Assembly: GCA_918797485.1 (NCBI GenBank)
Contig: CAKKNE010000001.1
Coordinates: 2,604,001 to 2,668,000, forward strand
Reading direction: 5' to 3'
DNA: 64,000 nt
DNA from: Pelagomonas calceolata
Taxonomy: Eukaryota; Sar; Pelagophyceae; Pelagomonadales; Pelagomonadaceae
In this document: in pieces, positions 33,801 through 45,800 of the stretch
How positions within the stretch are numbered: the first letter of the stretch is position 1
Layout: each line of letters starts with the position of its first letter
Made by a program: the position numbers and the translations under genes
The notes under the pieces: model-generated
The model's input: the letters and a program-made list of their open reading frames with translations, nothing else
The model's database searches: none
What the model was told of the DNA's origin: nothing

Positions 33801-36800
33801 GGCCCCGGTCCCGACGCGGATCGCGCCCGTGTTTCCGCCGCGGGCCGACCCGGAGCTGAAGACCAGCACGCCGCTCGCGCCGCTCGCGCCGGAGTTTGGC
33901 GTCGAGATCGCGACCGCTCCGCTGCTCGTCTGCGTGCCTTCGCCGCTCGTCGCCGAGACCGACCCGCCCGTCGCGATCGTGCTTCTCCCCGCGGCCACCG
34001 CCAGCTCCCCGCCGGCGCCGCTCGTGCCGCTGCCGACCGCCAGCCGGACGGAGCCGCCGCGGCCGGCCGTCGCCGCGCCGGACCCGACCAGCACGGCCCC
34101 GCCGTTGCCCGCCTTCGACGTCCCGCTGCTGAAGGCGAGCCGCCCGCTCGCGCCCGAGGTTCCCGCGTTCGCCGTCGCCACCACGACCGCGCCGCTGCTC
34201 TTCGCCGAGCCGGCGCCGCCGCGGACGCTCAGCGCCCCGCCCGTGGCGCCGCTCGAGGACCCCGACTCCATCGCGAGCTCGCCGCCCGCGCCGCTCGTGC
34301 CGCTGCCGACGGCGAGGCTGATCGCGCCGCCGCGCCCGGCGGTCGCGGCCCCCGTGCCGATCTCGATCGCGCCGCTGTTGCCTGTCTTGAGGTGCCGGTG
34401 CTGAAGACCAGCGTCCCGCTCGCGCCGCTCGCGCCGGCGTTTGCCGTGGCCAGCCTGACCGCCCCGCTCGACGTCTGCGTGCCCTCTCCGCCGCGGAGGG
34501 CGACCGCGCCGCCCGTCGCGACCGTGCTTCGTCCGCTGATTGCCTCGAGAGCGCCGCCGGCGCCGCTCGTGCCGCCGCCGACGCCCACCACAACGCCGCC
34601 GCCGCGGCCCGCGGTGGCGGCCCCGGAGCCGAGCCGGAGCTCGCCAGAGTTGCCCGTCGTCGAGGAGCCGGAGCTAAAGCTCAGTCGTCCGCTCGTGCCG
34701 CCCGTTCCGCCGTTGGCGCTCCGCACCGCGACCCGTCCGCCACTCGTCGCCGCGCCCTCGCCCGACGCGACCGCCAGCGCGCCGCCCGTCTTCCCGGCGC
34801 TCCGTCCGCCGGCCGCGCTCAGGGCGCCGCCGGCGCCGCTCGTGCCGCTGCCGACCGAGATCGAGACCCCGCCGCCCCGCCCGGCGGTCGCGGCCCCGGT
34901 CCCGACGCGGATCGCGCCCGTGTTTCCGCCGCGGGCCGACCCGGAGCTGAAGACCAGCACGCCGCTCGCGCCGCTCGCGCCGGAGTTTGGCGTCGAGATC
35001 GCGACCGCTCCGCTGCTCGTCTGCGTGCCTTCGCCGCTCGTCGCCGAGACCGACCCGCCCGTCGCGATCGTGCTTCTCCCCGCGGCCACCGCCAGCTCCC
35101 CGCCGGCGCCGCTCGTGCCGCTGCCGACCGCCAGCCGGACGGAGCCGCCGCGGCCGGCCGTCGCCGCGCCGGACCCGACCAGCACGGCCCGCCGTTGCCC
35201 GCCTTCGACGTCCCGCTGCTGAAGGCGAGCCGCCCGCTCGCGCCCGAGGTTCCCGCGTTCGCCGTCGCCACCACGACCGCGCCGCTGCTCTTCGCCGAGC
35301 CGGCGCCGCCGCGGACGCTCAGCGCCCCGCCCGTGGCGCCGCTCGAGGAGCCCGACTCCATCGCGAGCTCGCCGCCCGCGCCGCTCGTGCCGCTGCCGAC
35401 GGCGAGGCTGATCGCGCCGCCGCGCCCGGCGGTCGCGGCCCCCGTGCCGATCTCGATCGCGCCGCTGTTGCCTGTCTTGGAGGTGCCGGTGCTGAAGACC
35501 AGCGTCCCGCTCGCGCCGCTCGCGCCGGCGTTTGCCGTGGCCAGCCTGACCGCCCCGCTCGACGTCTGCGTGCCCTCTCCGCCGCGGAGGGCGACCGCGC
35601 CGCCCGTCGCGACCGTGCTTCGTCCGCTGATTGCCTCGAGAGCGCCGCCGGCGCCGCTCGTGCCGCCGCCGACGCCCACCACAACGCCGCCGCCGCGGCC
35701 CGCGGTGCTCGCGCCGCTCCCGACGCAGATGGCGCCGGAGTTGCCGCCCCTGCTCGACCCGGAGCTAAACACGAGCCGACCGCTCGTCCCAGCGCCGCCG
35801 CCGTTTGCCGACGCCACGCTGACGGACCCGCTGCTCGTCTGCGTGCCCTCGCCGCTGCCGACCACCACGGCGCCGCCGCTCGCTGCCGTCGTGGCGCCGC
35901 CCTGCACCAGCACCATACCTCCGGATCCGCTCGTCCCGCTCCCCGCGCTCGCGACGACCGCGCCGCCGCGACCGCCGGTCGCCGCGCCCGAGCCAATCAA
36001 GATGGACCCGCTATTCCCCGCGTTCGCCGTCCCGGAGCTAAACGCCAGCAGCCCGCTCGAGCCCGATGCCCCTCCGTTTGCGCTTCCAACGCGCACCGCG
36101 CCGCTGCTCGTCTGCGTGCCCTCGCCGCTGGTCGCGACGAGCGTCCCGCCGGTCGCCGCGGTGCTCCGACCCGCGGCTGCGCTCAGCCTGCCGCCGGATC
36201 CGCTCGTCCCGCTCCCCGCGCTCACGACGACCGCGCCGCCGCGACCGCCGGTCGCTGCGCCGCTGCCGAGCAGCACCGCGCCGCTGTTTCCGCCGGCCGC
36301 GCTTCCCGAGCTAAACACGAGACGCCCGCTAGCCCCCGCCGACCCGCCATTGCTCGATTGGATCGCACAAGCGCCGCTGCTTGTTGCGGTGCCTTCGCCG
36401 CTCTTGATACGGACGGCGCCGCCACTCGCGACGGTGCTGCGACCGGATGCCATCGAGGCCGCACCCCCAGATCCGCTCGTCCCGCTTCCGACCGACATCA
36501 CAATGGCACCAGCACGTCCCCCAGTGGCCGCGCCCGTGCCCACGGTCAGACTCCCACTGTTCCCAGATACCGCAGACCCAGAACTAAACGCGACCGCTCG
36601 CGCCCGACGTTCCGCCATTCGCAGAGCCGACGACAACAGCGCCGCTGCTCGTCGCGGTGCCCTCCCCGGCCGCGAACGTGACGCTCCCGCCGGTCCTCGA
36701 CGTGCTGCGGCCAGCTCCAAAATACGCAGCGCCGCCAGATCCGCTCGTCCCGCTGCCCGCGCTGACGCTCACCGCCCCACCGCGACCGCCAGACGCCGCT

Positions 36801-39800
36801 CCGGAGCCGATCGAGATACCGCCGCCGTTCCCACTCTTGGCCGAGCCCGAGCTGAACGCCAGCAGCCCGCTCGCGCGGACGCACCGCCGTTGGCACTCGC
36901 GACGACCACCGCGCCCGAGCTCTTCTCCGTCGTCCTTCGCCAGCGCAGACCGCAACGTGACCTCCGTCGCCGCCGCGCTTCTGCCGGACGCAAACGACAA
37001 CGCCCCACCGGCGCTGCTCGTCCCGCTGCCGACCGCGACGCCACGTCGCCGCCCCCGCCCGCTTCGTCGCCGGCCCGGACCCTATCGTGACGGTCCGCTG
37101 TTGCCCGCCGACGAGCTTCCGGAGCTGAACGCCAGGCGGCCGCTCGCTCCCGACGCACCGCCGTTCGCGGCGCGGACGGCGACGATTCCGCTGCTCGTCT
37201 GCGTGCCCTCTCGGATGCGACGCCGGGTCCCGCCAGTCGCGACAGTACTGCGCCCAGACTGGAGACTCAATGCGCCACCGGCGCCGCTCGTTCCGCTTCC
37301 CGCGCTGATCCCAACGCCACCAGATCGGCCCGCCGTCGCGGCGCCAGATCCAACTAGAAGCAGCCCGCTGTTCCCCCCCTTAGACGAGCCGGAGCTGAAC
37401 GCCAGCTGACCGCTCGCGCCCGCCGCGCCGCCGTTCGCCGTACGAATCAATATCGCCCCGCCGCTCTTCTGCGTGCCCTCGCCACTTTCCGCCGACAGGC
37501 ACCCCCCACTCGCGCCGGCGCTGCGCCCAGAGGCCAGCGACACCAGGCCACCGGATCCGCTCGTGCCGCTTCCGACGCGCACGCGCACCGCGCCCCGCTT
37601 CCGCCGGTCGAGGCTCCAGATCCGAGGTCCAGCGCGCCGCTGTTTCCATCCGCCGACGAGCCGGGCTGAACGCGAGCCGTCCGCTCGAGCCGACGACGCC
37701 GCCGTTCGCGGACCGCAGCGAGATTCCGCCGCTGCTCGACGCCGTGCCCTCCCCTCCGGCTATAGCCGCGGTCCCTCCGGACGCCGGCGTGCTACGACCA
37801 GACTGAGGCGCACCGAGCCGCCAGTGCCGCTCGTCCCGCTCCCCGCGCTCACGACGACCGCGCCGCCGCGACCGCCGGTCGCCGCGCCGCTGCCGAGCAG
37901 CACCGCGCCGCTGTTGCCTCCCGAGGCAGACCGGAGCTAAATGCCAACGAGCCGCTCGACCCAGAGACGCCAGAGTTGCTTGTCTGGATAACCACGCCGC
38001 CGCTGCTCGTTTGCGTACCTTCGCCGCCGCCGACCACCACGGCGCCGCCCGTCTTTGCCGTGCTTCGCCCGCCGGCGAGACTCATCGCGCCGCCCGGCGC
38101 CGCTCGTCCGCTGCCGACGCTCAGCACAACGCCGCCGCCGCGGCCCGCGGTGCTCGCGCCGCTCCCGACGCAGATGGCGCCGGAGTTGCCGCCCCTGCTC
38201 GACCCGGAGCTAAACACGAGCCGACCGCTCGTCCCAGCGCCGCCGCCGTTTGCCGACGCCACGCTGACGGACCCGCTGCTCGTCTGCGTGCCCTCGCCGC
38301 TGCCGACCACCACGGCGCCGCCGCTCGCTGCCGTCGTGGCGCCGCCCTGCACCAGCACCATACCTCCGGATCCGCTCGTCCCGCTCCCCGCGCTCACGAC
38401 GACCGCGCCGCCGCGACCGCCGGTCGCCGCGCCCGAGCCAATCAAGATGGACCCGCTATTCCCCGCGTTCGCCGTCCCGGAGCTAAACGCCAGCAGCCCG
38501 CTCGAGCCCGATGCCCCTCCGTTTGCGCTTCCAACGCGCACCGCGCCGCTGCTCGTCTGCGTGCCCTCGCCGCTGGTTGCGACGAGCGTCCCGCCGGTCG
38601 CCGCGGTGCTCCGACCCGCGGCTGCGCTCAGCCTGCCGCCGGATCCGCTCGTCCCGCTCCCCGCGCTCACGACGACCGCGCCGCCGCGACCGCCGGTCGC
38701 CGCGCCGCTGCCGAGCAGCACCGCGCCGCTGTTGCCTCCCGAGGCAGACCCGGAGCTAAATGCCAACGAGCCGCTCGACCCAGAGACGCCAGAGTTGCTT
38801 GTCTGGATAACCACGCCGCCGCTGCTCGTTTGCGTACCTTCGCCGCCGCCGACCACCACGGCACCGCCCGTCTTTGCCGTGCTTCGCCCGCCGGCGAGAC
38901 TCATCGCGCCGCCGGCGCCGCTCGTCCCGCTGCCGACGCTCAGCACAACGCCGCCGCCGCGGCCCGCGGTGCTCGCGCCGCTCCCGACGCAGATGGCGCC
39001 GGAGTTGCCGCCCCTGCTCGACCCGGAGCTAAACACGAGCCGACCGCTCGTCCCAGCGCCGCCGCCGTTTGCCGACGCCACGCTGACGGACCCGCTGCTC
39101 GTCTGCGTGCCCTCGCCGCTGCCGACCACCACGGCGCCGCCGCTCGCTGCCGTCGTGGCGCCGCCCTGCACCAGCACCATACCTCCGGATCCGCTCGTCC
39201 CGCTCCCCGCGCTCGCGACGACCGCGCCGCCGCGACCGCCGGTCGCCGCGCCCGAGCCAATCAAGATGGACCCGCTATTCCCCGCGTTCGCCGTCCCGGA
39301 GCTAAACGCCAGCAGCCCGCTCGAGCCCGATGCCCCTCCGTTTGCGCTTCCAACGCGCACCGCGCCGCTGCTCGTCTGCGTGCCCTCGCCGCTGGTCGCG
39401 ACGAGCGTCCCGCCGGTCGCCGCGGTGCTCCGACCCGCGGCTGCGCTCAGCCTGCCGCCGGATCCGCTCGTCCCGCTCCCCGCGCTCACGACGACCGCGC
39501 CGCCGCGACCGCCGGTCGCTGCGCCGCTGCCGAGCAGCACCGCGCCGCTGTTTCCGCCGGCCGCGCTTCCCGAGCTAAACACGAGACGCCCGCTAGCCCC
39601 CGCCGACCCGCCATTGCTCGATCGGATCGCACAAGCGCCGCTGCTTGTTGCGGTGCCTTCGCCGCTCTTGATACGGACGGCGCCGCCACTCGCGACGGTG
39701 CTGCGACCGGATGCCATCGAGGCCGCACCCCCAGATCCGCTCGTCCCGCTTCCGACCGACATCACAATGGCACCAGCACGTCCCCCAGTGGCCGCGCCCG

Positions 39801-42800
39801 TGCCCACGGTCAGACTCCCACTGTTCCCAGATACCGCAGACCCAGAACTAAACGCGAGCGACCCGCTCGCGCCCGACGTTCCGCCATTCGCAGAGCCGAC
39901 GACAACAGCGCCGCTGCTCGTCGCGGTGCCCTCCCCGGCCGCGAACGTGACGCTCCCGCCGGTCCTCGACGTGCTGCGGCCAGCTCCAAAATACGCAGCG
40001 CCGCCAGATCCGCTCGTCCCGCTGCCCGCGCTGACGCTCACCGCCCCACCGCGACCGCCAGACGCCGCTCCGGAGCCGATCGAGATACCGCCGCCGTTCC
40101 CACTCTTGGCCGAGCCCGAGCTGAACGCCAGCAGCCCGCTCGCGCCGGACGCACCGCCGTTGGCACTCGCGGCGACCACGCGCCCGAGCTCTTCTCCGTC
40201 CCTTCGCCAGCGCAGACCGCAACGTGACCTCCGTCGCCGCCGCGCTTCTGCCGGACGCAAACGACAACGCCCCACCGGCGCTGCTCGTCCCGCTGCCGAC
40301 CGCGCGCTCACGCCGCCGCCCCGCCCGCTCGTCGCCGGCCCGGACCCTATCGTGACGGTCCCGCTGTTGCCCGCCGACGAGCTTCCGGAGCTGAACGCCA
40401 GGCGGCCGCTCGCTCCCGACGCACCGCCGTTCGCGGCGCGGACGGCGACGATTCCGCTGCTCGTCTGCGTGCCCTCTCCGGATGCGACGCGCCAGTCGCC
40501 GCCAGTCGCGACAGTACTGCGCCCAGACTGGAGACTCAATGCGCCACCGGCGCCGCTCGTTCCGCTTCCCGCGCTGATCCCAACGCCACCAGATCGGCCC
40601 GCCGTCGCGGCGCCAGATCCAACTAGAAGCAGCCCGCTGTTCCCCCCCTTAGACGAGCCGGAGCTGAACGCCAGCTGACCGCTCGCGCCCGCCGCGCCGC
40701 CGTTCGCCGTACGAATCAATATCGCCCCGCCGCTCTTCTGCGTGCCCTCGCCACTTTCCGCCGACAGGCACCCCCCACTCGCGCCGGCGCTGCGCCCAGA
40801 GGCCAGCGACACCAGGCCACCGGATCCGCTCGTGCCGCTTCCGACGCGCACGCGCACCGCGCCCCCGCTTCCGCCGGTCGAGGCTCCAGATCCGAGGTCC
40901 AGCGCGCCGCTGTTTCCATCCGCCCGACGAGCCGGGCTGAACGCGAGCCGTCCGCTCGAGCCGACGACGCCGCCGTTCGCGGACCGCAGCGAGATTCCGC
41001 CGCTGCTCGACGCCGTGCCCTCCCCTCCGGCTATAGCCGCGGTCCCTCCGGACGCCGACGTGCTACGACCAGACTGGAGGCGCACCGAGCCGCCAGTGCC
41101 GCTCGTCCCGCTCCCCGCGCTCACGACGACCGCGCCGCCGCGACCGCCGGTCGCCGCGCCGCTGCCGAGCAGCACCGCGCCGCTGTTGCCTCCCGAGGCA
41201 GACCCGGAGCTAAATGCCAACGAGCCGCTCGACCCAGAGACGCCAGAGTTGCTTGTCTGGATAACCACGCCGCCGCTGCTCGTTTGCGTACCTTCGCCGC
41301 CGCCGACCACCACGGCGCCGCCCGTCTTTGCCGTGCTTCGCCCGCCGGCGAGACTCATCGCGCCGCCGGCGCCGCTCGTCCCGCTGCCGACGCTCAGCAC
41401 AACGCCGCCGCCGCGGCCCGCGGTGCTCGCGCCGCTCCCGACGCAGATGGCGCCGGAGTTGCCGCCCCTGCTCGACCCGGAGCTAAACACGAGCCGACCG
41501 CTCGTCCCAGCGCCGCCGCCGTTTGCCGACGCCACGCTGACGGACCCGCTGCTCGTCTGCGTGCCCTCGCCGCTGCCGACCACCACGGCGCCGCCGCTCG
41601 CTGCCGTCGTGGCGCCGCCCTGCACCAGCACCATACCTCCGGATCCGCTCGTCCCGCTCCCCGCGCTCGCGACGACCGCGCCGCCGCGACCGCCGGTCGC
41701 CGCGCCCGAGCCAATCAAGATGGACCCGCTATTCCCCGCGTTCGCCGTCCCGGAGCTAAACGCCAGCAGCCCGCTCGAGCCCGATGCCCCTCCGTTTGCG
41801 CTTCCAACGCGCACCGCGCCGCTGCTCGTCTGCGTGCCCTCGCCGCTGGTCGCGACGAGCGTCCCGCCGGTCGCCGCGGTGCTCCGACCCGCGGCTGCGC
41901 TCAGCCTGCCGCCGGATCCGCTCGTCCCGCTCCCCGCGCTCACGACGACCGCGCCGCCGCGACCGCCGGTCGCTGCGCCGCTGCCGAGCAGCACCGCGCC
42001 GCTGTTTCCGCCGGCCGCGCTTCCCGAGCTAAACACGAGACGCCCGCTAGCCCCCGCCGACCCGCCATTGCTCGATCGGATCGCACAAGCGCCGCTGCTT
42101 GTTGCGGTGCCTTCGCCGCTCTTGATACGGACGGCGCCGCCACTCGCGACGGTGCTGCGACCGGATGCCATCGAGGCCGCACCCCAGATCCGCTCGTCCG
42201 CTTCCGACCGACATCACAATGGCACCAGCACGTCCCCAGTGGCCGCGCCCGTGCCCACGGTCAGACTCCCACTGTTCCCAGATACCGCAGACCCAGAACT
42301 AAACGCGAGCGACCCGCTCGCGCCCGACGTTCCGCCATTCGCAGAGCCGACGACAACAGCGCCGCTGCTCGTCGCGGTGCCCTCCCCGGCCGCGAACGTG
42401 ACGCTCCCGCCGGTCCTCGACGTGCTGCGGCCAGCTCCAAAATACGCAGCGCCGCCAGATCCGCTCGTCCCGCTGCCCGCGCTGACGCTCACCGCCCCAC
42501 CGCGACCGCCAGACGCCGCTCCGGAGCCGATCGAGATACCGCCGCCGTTCCCACTCTTGGCCGAGCCCGAGCTGAACGCCAGCAGCCCGCTCGCGCCGGA
42601 CGCACCGCCGTTGGCACTCGCGACGACCACCGCGCCCGAGCTCTTCTCCGTCCCTTCGCCAGCGCAGACCGCAACGTGACCTCCCGTCGCCGCCGCGCTT
42701 CTGCCGGACGCAAACGACAACGCCCCACCGGCGCTGCTCGTCCCGCTGCCGACCGCGACGCTCACGTCGCCGCCCCGCCCGCTCGTCGCCGGCCCGGACC

Positions 42801-45800
42801 CTATCGTGACGGTCCCGCTGTTGCCCGCCGACGAGCTTCCGGAGCTGAACGCCAGGCGGCCGCTCGCTCCCGACGCACCGCCGTTCGCGGCGCGGACGGC
42901 GACGATTCCGCTGCTCGTCTGCGTGCCCTCTCCGGATGCGACGCCGAGTCCTCCGCCAGTCGCGACAGTACTGCGCCCAGACTGGAGACTCAATGCGCCA
43001 CCGGCGCCGCTCGTTCCGCTTCCCGCGCTGATCCCAACGCCACCAGATCGGCCCGCCGTCGCGGCGCCAGATCCAACTAGAAGCAGCCCGCTGTTCCCCC
43101 CCTTAGACGAGCCGGAGCTGAACGCCAGCTGACCGCTCGCGCCCGCCGCGCCGCCGTTCGCCGTACGAATCAATATCGCCCCGCCGCTCTTCTGCGTGCC
43201 CTCGCCACTTTCCGCCGACAGGCACCCCCCACTCGCGCCGGCGCTGCGCCCAGAGGCCAGCGACACCAGGCCACCGGATCCGCTCGTGCCGCTTCCGACG
43301 CGCACGCGCACCGCGCCCCCGCTTCCGCCGGTCGAGGCTCCAGATCCGAGGTCCAGCGCGCCGCTGTTTCCATCCGCCGACGAGCCGGAGCTGAACGCGA
43401 GCCGTCCGCTCGAGCCGACGACGCCGCCGTTCGCGGACCGCAGCGAGATTCCGCCGCTGCTCGACGCCGTGCCCTCCCCTCCGGCTATAGCCGCGGTCCC
43501 TCCGGACGCCGACGTGCTACGACCAGACTGGAGGCGCACCGAGCCGCCAGTGCCGCTCGTCCCGCTCCCCGCGCTCACGACGACCGCGCCGCCGCGACCG
43601 CCGGTCGCCGCGCCGCTGCCGAGCAGCACCGCGCCGCTGTTGCCTCCCGAGGCAGACCCGGAGCTAAATGCCAACGAGCCGCTCGACCCAGAGACGCCAG
43701 AGTTGCTTGTCTGGATAACCACGCCGCCGCTGCTCGTTTGCGTACCTTCGCCGCCGCCGACCACCACGGCGCCGCCCGTCTTTGCCGTGCTTCGCCCGCC
43801 GGCGAGACTCATCGCGCCGCCGGCGCCGCTCGTCCCGCTGCCGACGCTCAGCACAACGCCGCCGCCGCGGCCCGCGGTGCTCGCGCCGCTCCCGACGCAG
43901 ATGGCGCCGGAGTTGCCGCCCCTGCTCGACCCGGAGCTAAACACGAGCCGACCGCTCGTCCCAGCGCCGCCGCCGTTTGCCGACGCCACGCTGACGGACC
44001 CGCTGCTCGTCTGCGTGCCCTCGCCGCTGCCGACCACCACGGCGCCGCCGCTCGCTGCCGTCGTGGCGCCGCCCTGCACCAGCACCATACCTCCGGATCC
44101 GCTCGTCCCGCTCCCCGCGCTCGCGACGACCGCGCCGCCGCGACCGCCGGTCGCCGCGCCCGAGCCAATCAAGATGGACCCGCTATTCCCCGCGTTCGCC
44201 GTCCCGGAGCTAAACGCCAGCAGCCCGCTCGAGCCCGATGCCCCTCCGTTTGCGCTTCCAACGCGCACCGCGCCGCTGCTCGTCTGCGTGCCCTCGCCGC
44301 TGGTCGCGACGAGCGTCCCGCCGGTCGCCGCGGTGCTCCGACCCGCGGCTGCGCTCAGCCTGCCGCCGGATCCGCTCGTCCCGCTCCCCGCGCTCACGAC
44401 GACCGCGCCGCCGCGACCGCCGGTCGCTGCGCCGCTGCCGAGCAGCACCGCGCCGCTGTTTCCGCCGGCCGCGCTTCCCGAGCTAAACACGAGACGCCCG
44501 CTAGCCCCCGCCGACCCGCCATTGCTCGATCGGATCGCACAAGCGCCGCTGCTTGTTGCGGTGCCTTCGCCGCTCTTGATACGGACGGCGCCGCCACTCG
44601 CGACGGTGCTGCGACCGGATGCCATCGAGGCCGCACCCCCAGATCCGCTCGTCCCGCTTCCGACCGACATCACAATGGCACCAGCACGTCCCCCAGTGGC
44701 CGCGCCCGTGCCCACGGTCAGACTCCCACTGTTCCCAGATACCGCAGACCCAGAACTAACGCGAGCGACCGCTCGCGCCCGACGTTCCGCCATTCGCAGA
44801 GCCGACGACAACAGCGCCGCTGCTCGTCGCGGTGCCCTCCCCGGCCGCGAACGTGACGCTCCCGCCGGTCCTCGACGTGCTGCGGCCAGCTCCAAAATAC
44901 GCAGCGCCGCCAGATCCGCTCGTCCCGCTGCCCGCGCTGACGCTCACCGCCCCACCGCGACCGCCAGACGCCGCTCCGGAGCCGATCGAGATACCGCCGC
45001 CGTTCCCACTCTTGGCCGAGCCCGAGCTGAACGCCAGCAGCCCGCTCGCGCCGGACGCACGCGCCGTTGGCACTCGCGGACGACCACCGCGCCCGAGCTC
45101 TTCTCCGTCCCTTCGCCAGCGCAGACCGCAACGTGACCTCCGTCGCCGCCGCGCTTCTGCCGGACGCAAACGACAACGCCCCACCGGCGCTGCTCGTCCC
45201 GCTGCCGACCGCGACGCTCACGTCGCCGCCCGCCCGCTCGTCGCCGGCCCGGACCCTATCGTGACGGTCCCGCTGTTGCCCGCCGACGAGCTTCCGGAGC
45301 TGAACGCCAGGCGGCCGCTCGCTCCCGACGCGCCGCCGTTCGCGGCGCGGACGGCGACGATTCCGCTGCTCGTCTGCGTGCCTCTCCGGATGCGACGCCG
45401 GGTCCTCCGCCAGTCGCGACAGTACTGCGCCCAGACTGGAGACTCAATGCGCCACCGGCGCCGCTCGTTCCGCTTCCCCGCTGATCCCAACGCCACCAGA
45501 TCGGCCCGCCGTCGCGGCGCCAGATCCAACTAGAAGCAGCCCGCTGTTCCCCCCCTTAGACGAGCCGGAGCTGAACGCCAGCTGACCGCTCGCGCCCGCC
45601 GCGCCGCCGTTCGCCGTACGAATCAATATCGCCCCGCCGCTCTTCTGCGTGCCCTCGCCACTTTCCGCCGACAGGCACCCCACTCGCGCCCGGCGCTGCG
45701 CCCAGAGGCCAGCGACACCAGGCCACCGGATCCGCTCGTGCCGCTTCCGACGCGCACGCGCACCGCGCCCCGCTTCCGCCGGTCGAGGCTCCAGATCCGA

